From positions 1,488,001 through 1,552,000 of the forward strand of contig JAEQBH010000128.1 in assembly GCA_016808115.1 (NCBI GenBank): a stretch of DNA of 64,000 nucleotides, read 5' to 3'. The translations under genes were made by a program, and so were the position numbers. This DNA comes from Tetrastigma voinierianum (taxonomy: Eukaryota > Streptophyta > Magnoliopsida > Vitales > Vitaceae). Under the pieces are notes generated by a model. That model had not been told where the DNA came from. It searched no databases and worked only from the letters and a program-made list of their open reading frames with translations. Shown here piece by piece: positions 1 through 9,214 of this stretch; within the stretch, counting starts at the first letter, position 1; every line of letters begins with the position of its first letter.

Positions 1-187
1 AAACATAACATAGGTATAATAGGAAATAAAATAATTTTCCAAAACAATAATAGGAAATAAAATAGTACTCCTAAAACAATAATGGGAGATAAAAATGATA
101 TCTTAAAACAAAAATAGGAAATAAAGATAATATCTCAAAATAACCAAGATAAATATTTTGGTTGATTTGATCTAACGCCCTATGTCA
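1..187 (-). repeat. Partial 3' LTR of CHR1
   Basis: Contains repeated 'aggaaataaaata' phrases followed by ttggttgatttgatctaa, in the same order as at 4267-4459. The LTR starts (minus strand) with TGACATAGGGCG at 187; the 5' copy starts TGACGCAGGGCA. The left part lies outside the window. Confidence 0.75.
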
Positions 188-402
188 AACACCTCCACTT
201 GCGAAAACCTTGTCCTCCAGTTACTTTTTAGATATCCAAGATTCATATATGGCTGGAACAAGTTAGAAAATTTTCTTCCCTCAGCTTGTAAAGCCTTAGG
301 TTGGTTCTTCTTAGTGAAAGGTACTAGTGTATATTTTATTCCCTCTTTCTCTAATTAATACGAATTACTCCTGTCTGAGTGCTTAGCATCCATATCATAC
401 TG
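188..402 (-). pseudogene. 3' tail of gypsy polyprotein plus polypurine tract remnant
   Basis: Read on the minus strand, the segment beside the LTR encodes a short LEDKVF-type tail followed by AAGTGGAGGTG just before the LTR start. This is the usual place for a polypurine tract in this group. No RT, RNase H or integrase motif is visible here, so a large deletion joins the protease to this tail. Confidence 0.4.
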
Positions 403-690
403 CTAAGGACACCCAGATAAAATATGACAAGCATCCATATCCACCACATCACAATACACTTCATCATTATACTTGCCAATAGAGAAGGACACCTTACAAC
501 GTTCATTCACCTGAATACCACCAACTTCTTTAATCCACCTAATAACATATGGGTTATGGTGAGTTTTCGTCTCTAACTGTAGCGTCTCCACAACATCTTT
601 ACTTATAATGTTATTCTGACTCCCACTATCATTAATAGGATCTCACAAACTCCCTTGCATAGTACACCTAGTGCGAAAGAACTTATGGCG
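403..690 (-). pseudogene. Retropepsin (aspartic protease) fragment of CHR1
   Basis: On the minus strand a DSG-type active-site segment (NDSGSQNNIIS) is followed by about 60 residues with SFSIGKYNDEVYCDVV and MDACHIL. This pattern is typical of the retropepsin domain of plant Ty3/gypsy polyproteins, which cleaves the precursor during particle maturation. The usual LLGRPW ending is disrupted (HILSGCP, then a stop). At least one in-frame stop lies upstream of the active site. It sits directly downstream of the gag zinc knuckle (691-1114), as expected for gag-pro order. Non-functional. Confidence 0.75.
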
Positions 691-1114
691 TTAAGTCTCA
701 TCACAGCATTGCGGAGATAACATGATCTTCCTCATCACACAAGTGTACTCTTCCTGCTCATATTCCTCATAATCATCACCCCCATCAGTTCCGCACACCT
801 TATTCTCTACAACATCATTGTCCTTCTTTGTCTTCCATTTAGGACATTCATTAGAACGGTGGCCAACCTCTCCACATTTGTAGCACTTAACATCAAAAGG
901 CCTTGCATATGGGTTATTGTTTTTGGCAGGCACAAAAGTATTACCCTTACCTCCTTCCATTGCTACACTTTTCCCTTTTCCGATACCCATATTAGTAGTC
1001 TCCATAGCATTAGACACATCTAGAGGTGTTTTTCCCTTTTCACTTGGAGCCTTATTGTATACCCATCCATATCTTCTATAATTAGTACTACAAGTTTGCT
1101 CTAGAATGAGTAAC
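691..1114 (-). pseudogene. gag 3' part with CCHC zinc knuckle (CHR1)
   Basis: The frame contains CYKCGEVGHRSNECP, a CX2CX4HX4C nucleocapsid knuckle that binds RNA in the particle. It is preceded by a basic, low-complexity linker with NPYARPF and followed by an acidic stretch (DDYEEYEQEEY). In gypsy elements this lies at the C-terminus of gag, just before the protease, and that order is kept here. The upstream half of gag continues at 3180-4060, on the other side of an inserted Athila-type LTR. Confidence 0.8.
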
Positions 1115-3174
1115 TATTGAGTAATTGGTGTAGCTACCAAAGACTCGTTAAGTCCTCGGCAACGACGCCAAAAACTTGTTGATGACCATTGATATATATA
1201 TGAAAATATGACCAAAGGAAGTGAATGTGGTAAATACTAAAAAACTTATTTGAAAAAGTAAATATACTCAAAAACTTAAATGAAAAGTGTTACCAACACT
1301 TAACCCCTTTTCGCAAGTGCATGGATCATACAAGTAATAAAGTGGACTCTAGGAGTTCGGATATCGTACCCACGAGGATTGAAGGTTTTCTCTAATTGGA
1401 ATTTGAGCACCCCGTCTACAAGGGCTATTCACTATCTAGGTGACCGAATATGATGAGAATTAAGATCAATTTAACTAAAGTAAAAATTGATTTAAAACTA
1501 ATCCTAAAATCTACCAAGAAAACAACTACTAAAAGTCTAAAATGTATGAAGATAAGCACTAGGGATGGGAATAATCATTTAACAATCAATTTGCACTTCC
1601 TTGAAAGCATAACATTTATGAGATGGATTCTGCCCTTGTCCAAAGGTTATAGTAGTGTGGTCTTGAAAAGGTATCAAACACCACACATTTCACAATTTAG
1701 ACCACCATGTTCCAAAGCCAGGATTCATGTACCTAAGAAGCTACTTTTATATTTAAATTCCCTTTAAGTCTCAGATGACTTCCAAAGTCAGGACTCTTCC
1801 AAGCGATACATGGGATGGGGTGTTTACCCATGGACGGGGTACACAAGTTTTCCCGACACACTTGGTACCTCATATAATTTAATTAAAATACCCCTTTCCA
1901 AGACAGGATGTAGACTATTATAAGCAAACTGAGATTTGACCTTCAAATATTAAGCTAATGTATCACAAGATACTATCCTTAGGCCTCGAGAACACATTTT
2001 TGCTGTCACTAGAAGGGATCCTTGAAAACATAAACGTAGAATAGCTCTTGTGATTTATCATTTTGATATTTGGAGTACATTTGTTCTTTAAATATTGATT
2101 TCATATACCACTAAGATACTATCCTTAGGCTTATAGAACAAACTTTTGTTGTCACTAGAAGGGATCCTTGAAAACAGATGCTTAGAATAGCTTTTGTGGT
2201 CCATGAGATTAATCTTTAGAACTATTTAGTTCAAGATTTATACCAATTATGTAAGTTTAGTCTCCATACACACAAAATAAACTATAGATTTTCAAATTTG
2301 AATGTTCAACAATTAATCTCCACCCGTAGAGGGTGTTTAATGATCCATTACAAGATTGCAATCATCACCGATCAAGCAACAAGCAAGAAAATGAAAAAAG
2401 AAATCAAGAGATAAGAAGTGAGAGAACAAATCGTGATTTGAAGCTTCAATCTTTGTCTCAACAATAATGGAATTTGAATATCTGAGTATAACACTGAAAT
2501 CTCTTCAATACAAATAAAAATCTACTCCCAAACTACTCTAAGATCTACTAAAAATCAAAACCCTAAGCCAAACTATGAAATATGGAAGATTTTGGAAAGA
2601 GAAACCCTCATGATAGGTGTTCTCCCACTTGACCAGTGCCTTAAAAGTTCAAAAAAATGAGTATTTATAGTCCTCAAGTGAAATGAGGTTAAAAACAGGC
2701 CAAAATAGCAATTTTTGGGTCAGACTCGATGCCTCAAGTTGCGACTCTGAGTGGGTCGCAACTTTGGGTTGGGTCGCGACTCTGATCGCGACTGTGGGTT
2801 CTACTCAGCAACTTGTTTTCTTTTCCAACTTGTCGGGGCCATAACTTCTTTGTTTTAACTTAGATTTGGGCGTGTGAGGTGTCATTGGAAATATATTTGA
2901 ATGTAAAATGCAACCATAGGTGGAGTTGAACCATTTGATATTCCAGATAGTACATAAAAATTCATCTTCCCAATGACGCGCTGTGAGACACCCGATTGAC
3001 TCTCCTTTTGGAACACATGTAGCTTATTTCTTTCCAAATCACATGCTTTCCATCAAGAGTCCTACAAACCAAATTTAGAGGAAATGTTATGAGTTTTACA
3101 TGAATATGGATATAAAATACTCAACAATAGCATGTGAAATGAACTCAAAACATAGATGAGTTTCACACTCATCA
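1115..3174 (-). repeat. Solo Athila-type LTR inserted in CHR1 gag (LTR1)
   Basis: The minus-strand start is TGATGAGTGTGAAACTCAT at 3174, the start sequence shared by all Athila-type LTRs in this window. The left end has GTAAC at 1110-1114, repeated at 3175-3179, as a likely 5-bp target duplication. An alternative left end is 1126, with GTAAT. A tRNA-Asp PBS-like sequence (tcctcggcaacgacgcca) lies at about 1152-1169, about 55 bp inside the left end rather than outside it. A TATA box is at 2661-2670. No internal region is present, so this looks like a solo LTR. Confidence 0.65.
2661..2670 (-). promoter_or_regulatory. TATA box of LTR1
   Basis: Minus strand CTATAAATAC, at the position that the other Athila-type LTRs in the window also give to CTATAAATAGG. 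It lies downstream of a short cluster of GTCGCGACT motifs at about 2730-2795. Confidence 0.5.
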
Positions 3175-3179
3175 GTAAC

Positions 3180-4060
3180 TCAACTTTCATGGCCAAAATT
3201 CTAGCCTCTTACACACTAAAAACCATCTGCACCCCAATTTTATCTCTAATAATCTGCTTCAACCCACTCAAATATCTAAGTAAACATTTGGTTCTCACTT
3301 TTGATAAATGATTCTACATCTGATCTAAAAAATTCAGTAGTATATTCATTCACACTCTTGCTACCTTATGTACATCTCTGATAAGCATCAAAAATATATT
3401 TATTCAATTGTCATAAGGAAAAAATCTACCTTGTAATAATTGTTTCATCCTACGCCATGTTTGAACCAGACCACGCCCCTCTCTCATCCTCATCTCCTTC
3501 AATTTGTCCCACCATACTGATGCTCCCTATTTTAACCTATAAGCAACAAATTTAACCTTTCTATCCTCAAGGAACTCGGTATAGTCAAAGAACTTGTCTA
3601 CTTCAGTCAACCAATCTAAAAACCCCTCAATATTAAGATCACTAATGAGTTAAAGATATCTACCTATAATTTGTATTTGTCGTCTCCTTTGTAGTTTGGT
3701 TGCCACTGCCTTCCACTTCTTTATCTACCACATGGATTTACAAATTCATCAAAGTTTCTCTCCTCATACGAAGTGTCACCAAATCCTGCGAATTACCTTC
3801 TTTGATTTTGTATATTTGGAATGAGATTAAAAATGGGTCTAGTGGGGCCAATTCCTCCACCTTGTTCCGCATCATCATTCCTATGTCCTTGCCCAATAAT
3901 ACTCAATAAAGCTTGTAATTGTGATTTACTATTTCCAATTGCTGAGTTAAATTTTGGATTGATTGTTGTTACACGTTAATCGACCTCCAAACAGCCTACA
4001 ATCCTCGATCACCGTCTTAGGATTGGTTTCCATTACTAGCATTAGTATTAGCCATTGATT
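3180..4060 (-). pseudogene. gag 5' part, retrotrans_gag domain (CHR1)
   Basis: The minus strand at about 3400-3650 reads as a typical gypsy gag core, with segments such as DLNIEGFLDWL, DRKVKFVAYRLK, ASVWWDKL and TWRRMKQLLQGRF. These are landmarks of the capsid-forming retrotrans_gag family. An in-frame TAG interrupts the frame just before the WWDKL segment. The start lies near the primer-binding site at 4072-4083. The C-terminal knuckle half is at 691-1114, separated by the LTR1 insertion. Confidence 0.75.
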
Positions 4061-4071
4061 AGGAGAAACCC

Positions 4072-4083
4072 TCTCTGATACCA
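4072..4083 (-). other. Primer-binding site, tRNA-iMet type (CHR1)
   Basis: Minus strand TGGTATCAGAGA matches the usual TGGTATCAGAGC, complementary to the 3' end of initiator tRNA-Met, in 11 of 12 positions. It lies between the 5' LTR and gag, as expected. Confidence 0.7.
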
Positions 4084-4085
4084 CC

Positions 4086-4459
4086 TTACACAGTGTGTAC
4101 CACGATTGATCAATACACGATTGATCAACAAGAATAACACGTCTCAATCAAGAGACCAATTCTTAATCCAGAGAACAAAGTAAAACAAAAACTTTGAATT
4201 TTTTTTTAACTTGATAAAACTGATAAAAGTCCTTAAAACAAACCCTAAAGCATCTATGTATACCCTAAGCATAATATGGATATAATAGGAAATAAAATAA
4301 AATTCTAAAAAAAATAATAAGAAAGAAAATAATACTTCCAAAACAATAATGAAATGAGAAATAAAAATAATGTCTTAAAACAACAATAGGAAATAAAGAT
4401 AATATCTCAAAACAACAAAAATAAGGATTTTGGTTGATTTGATCTAATGCCCTGCGTCA
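4086..4459 (-). repeat. 5' LTR of CHR1
   Basis: The minus-strand LTR starts at 4459 with TGACGCAGGGCATTAGATC and ends close to the PBS. Its first 190 bp or so match the partial 3' LTR at 1-187 with moderate divergence. The exact inner end is uncertain by a few bases, because the usual CA is not obvious. Confidence 0.7.
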
Positions 4460-4680
4460 GTAAAGTATTTACAAGGCTACTATGGAAGACTCTAGATCAT
4501 TCTCCCACATTCCATTGTCTTCTACATCCTTCCACACATGTGTGAACTTCTCCAGCATCTTCTACACATGTGTAGACTTCTTTAGGGTCTTCAAGAACCT
4601 TCCCCACAATTCTTGTCCAAGAAAGATCCATAAGTCTCCAGAATATTCCCTCATCTTATATATGGGCCTTGAGGTGCTCA
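4460..4680 (-). repeat. Truncated 3' LTR of CHR2
   Basis: Matches 6665-6879 along its whole length. The minus-strand start, TGAGCACCTCAAGG, is at 4680, and the end is lost at the junction with CHR1. The sequence just right of it (gatccttcccct) could be the complement of a polypurine tract. Confidence 0.65.
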
Positions 4681-4689
4681 CTTATGCCC

Positions 4690-6400
4690 ATTGAGGGATC
4701 CTTCCCCTATGATTATGGGGCCTGAAGAATGAGCTCGTGATACTCTCCCCCACCCATGCCATCGATGACCCCGTTGATACCTTGGTATTGAACCGTCGGA
4801 CCCAATCCATGAACTTTCCCAGCACATTCTCATGCTCCCAACTAGCCTTCCACCTCGAGACCTTTTCACCAAACCAAGTACTCTCACACACGAGGGACTT
4901 TGTGTCTCCTAGTGACCTTCTCAGCTAGGATAGTATCCATCTCCTTCTCCCTTGAGCTTTCAGCCTATTGCTGGTACCTATCTTTTCGAGGCTTGAAGTG
5001 CCTTCTCCTCTTTCTCACTGACTTCTCCTTACCCTTAAGGATTATTTCCTCATGTGGGCTGGTTACCTCAGCCTGGTCCCATGTCTCGCTTCCTTGCAAA
5101 CTAGCCTTGGGCATGAATTGGAGGGTGCCTAACATCTACATCGAACCTAGGTGTGCCTTCTCCTCCTCATTTTTTTTTGCTTTTCTTGATTAGGGCATTG
5201 AGTGCCTTGCTCTTAGGGCATACCCTTGCCAAATGCGAACCATCACATATGAAGCACCTCAGCCTTGGTGTAAATTCCCGCTGCTTGCCTTTACCCTTAT
5301 CCTGATTGTAGGGCACTTTGCCCTTCTCTCGCCAGAAACATTGGGGGGTACCTCTTCTCCGCCTCCTATGTCATGGTTATCCTCTAAACTTGCATCGTTA
5401 CAATATCGACTCCTCTTAAAATCCACCAAAGACTTAGCGATCGCCATTGCAATTGTTATGTCTTGTACCTTTCTTCGCCTTAGTTCCTACTCGGCCTATC
5501 CTTGCAGGTTATCCGTGAAGTTGAAGAGAATGTCTTCCTTATCTACATTAGGAATCTCAAGCATCAAAGTGGAAATCTCCTTGACATACTCCCGTATTGA
5601 CCCTATGTGCTTGAGATGCTTCATTCTCCTTCGAGCCTAATATGCCACATCCTTGGGGTAGAACTACCTCATAATCTCCCTCTTGAAGACATCCCGGTAA
5701 TACATGTTGCCTGAAGCCCTTTCCATCGACAGACCTTCTTCTCCACCATATTGTAGATGTATCAATTAAGTAAAGGGTAGCAGTCCTGACCTTAGCTGCC
5801 TTATCCCATAGATTAATAACCTTAAAATAGCACTCCATCAATCTGCCACAATAAGTTATCTAACTCCTTGGCATCTCTCTTGTCATTGATCACTTGTGGA
5901 TTTAGTACCACTACTCGTGGTGCCTCATGAGTGGCCATCACCTGAGCCATCAAGGTTGTCTTGAAAAGAGCCAACTCTTGCCTTACCTCCTCATCACAAG
6001 CATCCACCTTTGCTTCCAAGCTAGCGAGCATGCTTAGGACATTGTCTTAGAAGGCCATGAACTCCTCATGCAACACCACCTGAACCGGTGAGCCTTTCAT
6101 CCCTCCTTGAAGGTCTTGGATTTGCCCTCTCAAATCCTCCATGCCCTTCTCAATGCTTTGCTCCAATGGGTCTAACCTCTCCTTGGTGTACCTTATAACA
6201 TTACTTTAGCTTAGCCCATCCATCAAGCTAGTGATTGCATCTGAGACTTATACTTCCTCCCCTTGCATAGCGGAGATAGGAGTCCTACCCCGAACTTGCT
6301 CACAAACTTCCTCCACATGAGAGCCCACATGCAACCAAGCTCCAATTCTAACTATCATGGACTTAGCCTTTTCCACTAAGCTCCTGTGCAACACTTGGAC
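4690..6400 (-). pseudogene. gag with CCHC knuckle (CHR2)
   Basis: In minus-strand order there is an N-terminal charged, probably coiled-coil part (about 6400-5900; LASLEAKVDACDEEVRQEL), then the retrotrans_gag core (about 5880-5500; DNLLWQ, KVRTATLYL, WWRRR). A linker containing IAKSLVDF follows, and then the zinc knuckle CFICDGSHLARVCP at about 5203-5245. This is a different gag type from CHR1. Frames shift several times and stops interrupt the N-terminal part. The protease that normally follows the knuckle is absent: the sequence runs into the 3' LTR at 4680. Confidence 0.75.
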
Positions 6401-6457
6401 AACTCGCCCCTTGGATGTTCCTAAGTCAGCCTTCCCTTTGCTTAGCTTACTATGCTA

Positions 6458-6879
6458 AGCGCCCCCGCAACAACACTTGGAAGGAAAAAACTCTTATTGA
6501 TGGAAGAACTCTTTACAATGCTTGAGAAGCTCTCAACTCTTGGTTGGTTGGGTGGTGAGTGCCTTGGCCAAATGAGGGCTTCCTCTATTTATAGGCACCT
6601 TAGGAATTCTCTAGAAACTAGGATGTTTCCTTTACTTCAGAATATTGAACATCTGAGTATGTGCCAGTATTTACAAGAATGCTATGGAAGACTCTAGATC
6701 ATTCTCTCACATTCAAGTCTTTCACATTTGACCACACATGTGTGGACTTCTCCTGTATCTTCTAAACATGTGTTGATTTCTCCAGGGTCTTCTAGAACCT
6801 TCCACACAATTCTGGTCCAAGAGAGATGCACAAGTCTCTAGAACATTCCCTCATCTTTTATATGGCCTTGAGGGGCTCA
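6458..6879 (-). repeat. 5' LTR of CHR2 with TATA box
   Basis: The outer 215 bp match the 3' LTR copy. The inner part carries minus-strand CTATAAATAG at 6584-6593, a good TATA box for the element's own transcription. The inner boundary (about 6458) is estimated, and I found no convincing PBS beside it. Confidence 0.55.
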
Positions 6880-6884
6880 CTTGT

Positions 6885-7072
6885 TGTTTGACTGATTTTC
6901 AATAGACCCAAATATGTATTGTCCTTGAAATTCCAACCTGACTACAAAGGCTAATGGGTCAAATAGCGGCACCAAAAACTTGTTTGACTAATTTTCAATA
7001 GACCAAAATATGTGATCGCCTAAATTTTCAACACAACTACCAAAGACTATTCATTCCTCGACAGTGGCGCCA
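6885..7072 (-). repeat. Two tandem U5/PBS-like units at the end of the 3' LTR
   Basis: Two units of about 99 bp each carry TGTTTGACT-type starts, 'agaccaaaatatgtgatcg', 'caacacaactaccaaagact' and a tRNA-Asp PBS copy. The PBS copies are at about 6956-6973 (degenerate) and 7055-7072 (ttcctcgacagtggcgcca). They lie on the outer side of a 3' LTR, where no PBS should exist unless the LTR itself contains it. Confidence 0.7.
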
Positions 7073-8599
7073 AAAACTTGTTAAGACTAAAATATGTGAT
7101 GTAAAAACTATTTTCTACTATGTATATTATATAATGTAATTAAAACTAGTTTTGGTCTAAATCACTGCAAGTGCACAAGTAATAAGGTGGATTATAAGTC
7201 CAAATATCATTCCCATAGGTATTGATGAGAAATCTAAAGATCAACTACTCCTACTACTCAAGATCATGTGTTAGACCTCACGACTAAAGTTTGAACTATC
7301 CCAAATAAATTGAATGAAAGAATTTCTATCAAATGTTCCTTTAAAGAAATAAAATCTAATCTAATAGAATTCGAAGTCTCTGAATAAATAACTTGGGAAT
7401 AGAATCAGTGTTATGATAATCAGTTTGCAGAAGGTTCGAGATCAAATACTGTTAAGGACATGAATTATGGATTTGTCCAAGAGCAAGGTAGTATAGCCCT
7501 GTAATACCCCCTGACACTACACATTTCACTAATCAGCTAACCATATTCCTAAACCAAGTTAATGGGTCTAAATAGCTACTTTTAGGATCTGATCATCTTT
7601 AAGAATTGATTGTTTTTCCCAAACTAGTACTTCACAACCATATCTTAGGACTGGAAACTGCTTGTCCCCATAGACAGGATAATGCAAGCCTTCTCCAATG
7701 CAATTAGTACCTTAGCCATCAATTCGACTAAAATGCTCTCTCTCCTTGATTAGAATCTTGCTTCGAGGTTGAGATTATTCTGCAAATTGAGGTGAAACCG
7801 CTAAAGTTAAATTGATAGATCAGTAGAGTGATGCCACTGCTTAGGAACACACCTTCTTTGTCACCAGAGAGGAACCTTAAGGATTAGAGGTTAGAACTTC
7901 ACCGGTGATTTATCAAAGTGATCTTTAGAGTGCATTAGTTCAATGAATATCAATCCGATTTACCCCCAAGTGACTACTCTTTACTCTTAGGTTGTCCATC
8001 CTTCTGTCACTCATGGGAATCTTGGAAATCAGAGCATAATACAACTCTTTATAGGTACAAAACACTATACCAATCAAATCAATCTAGTTTTCATACCCAA
8101 AACAACATTTAAATCTACAAAAGAAAATCAAAATAGAAAATTCCTTCCTCGAGGGAGCTCAGTCTTTCATAACTAGATTGAAAATGACAATGACTAGTTG
8201 ATTAAACAAATTCATTGAAATTGAAATCACACTGAATAATCTGGATTCCAGAAATAATTCCAGAATCTAATAAAGTTAAGACATAAATGAAATTCGATAC
8301 ACAATGATCACCGATCCACTTTGGATTACGATGAGCTACTCGATCCTAAAAGAAGGAAAAATTAATCTAGAACGAAAGAAAGAATATATCTGAGGGTCGA
8401 CTCTTCAAAAAGCTCGAGAACTTCTTTGAAAGCTAAAAGCCTCCTCCCACACTATAGGCTTCTATTCATAGGCTGATCAAGTTTGAACTTGAAAGGCCAA
8501 AAAGAACTTGAAAAGCCCAAAATTTATGCACCCTAATCGCTAATGTCATTGGACCGTATCGGTAGCTAATGTCATGGCCACAGTATGTAGATAATGCAT

Positions 8600-9025
8600 G
8601 ATTGAGTATCCTGACATTGATCTTTACTATCAAATCTGATCTGACTTTGGTTGTCAATGTCGCGACATTGATCTAATGTTGCCACTGATGTCATAACATT
8701 GCTTTTGGTGTCTTCACTCTTCTAGCCTTGCTCTGATGTCGGGACTCTGGAATTTGATGTTCGGACATTGAACTTTTCTTTTTTGAGTCTTGATGTCGAT
8801 GTCGCAACATTCTTCAACCGATGTCGCAACATTGGAATTTGATGCCTTCACTCTTGTTGATGTCGTGACATTGAATCTTGATGTCATGACATTGAGTCCT
8901 AATGTTGTGACATTGAACTTTTTTGTTTTGCTCACCTTAACCGATGTCGCGACATTGGTTTGATCTCACAACATTCCTTGGCTAATGCCATTTTACACAT
9001 TCTTCGCGTCTTTGCGACATTGAGT
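8600..9025 (-). promoter_or_regulatory. Palindromic-motif array in U3 (3' LTR of Athila A)
   Basis: About fourteen variants of gATGTCGCGACATTg lie in about 425 bp, irregularly spaced. One is a perfect 18-bp palindrome, TCAATGTCGCGACATTGA, at 8654-8671. The array is upstream of the TATA position in transcription direction. Many copies differ from the consensus by C-to-T or G-to-A at the CG dinucleotides. The role is unknown; a transcription-factor or methylation target is possible. Confidence 0.75.
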
Positions 9026-9195
9026 TTGATCACCTTTACTTTGCTTTCTTCTTTTGCTTTTTTTCTTATTTTCTCTAAATTCCTGCAAAACACAAATATG
9101 GGTGAAGACTTCATAATTTTGCATTAAATTGAACTTTTAAGCCTTAAATATACATGAAAAATGGGCTTAAAAATATATGATTTTTAGACTTATCA

Positions 9196-9214
9196 AACTC
9201 CCCCAAACTTAAAG
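9196..9214 (-). other. Polypurine tract of Athila A
   Basis: The minus strand reads CTTTAAGTTTGGGGGAGTT directly before the LTR start TGATAAG. The same tract, more degraded, precedes the LTR starts at 44925 and 60275. Confidence 0.7.

Larger units (their letters stand above)
1..4459 (-). mobile_element. Ty3/gypsy chromovirus-like element, internally deleted (CHR1)
   Basis: The element runs on the minus strand and is cut by the window start. About 190 bp at the left end (1-187) matches about 190 bp at 4267-4459, which gives the two LTRs. Between them lie an initiator-Met-type primer-binding site, a split gag with a CCHC knuckle, and a protease. RT, RNase H and integrase are missing: the protease remnant is followed almost directly by what looks like the tail of the polyprotein and a purine tract next to the 3' LTR. 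The gag is interrupted by an Athila-type LTR. This is a dead, non-autonomous derivative. The clade assignment rests on gag and knuckle style only, and no chromodomain was seen. Confidence 0.8.
4460..6879 (-). mobile_element. gag-only Ty3/gypsy derivative with partial LTRs (CHR2)
   Basis: A segment of about 220 bp is repeated in direct orientation at 4460-4680 and 6665-6879. Both copies share 'ctatggaagactctagatc', 'acacatgtgt' and the LTR start TGAG(C)(A/C)CCTCAAGG. Between them is one minus-strand gag with a CCHC knuckle and no recognisable pol. The left LTR is cut at 4460, where it meets the CHR1 LTR. The right LTR continues inward to about 6458 and contains a TATA box. This is consistent with an internally deleted, large non-autonomous element. 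Confidence 0.7.
6885..9195 (-). repeat. 3' LTR of Athila A
   Basis: Starts (minus strand) at 9195 with TGATAAGTC, next to a polypurine tract, and shares long collinear stretches with 19893-21190 and 30601-31424. The left end includes two U5/PBS-like units (6885-7072) before the adjoining CHR2 LTR. A weak TATA-like CCTATGAATAGA is at 8461-8472, degraded relative to the TTATAAATAAA of the sister LTR. Confidence 0.75.
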
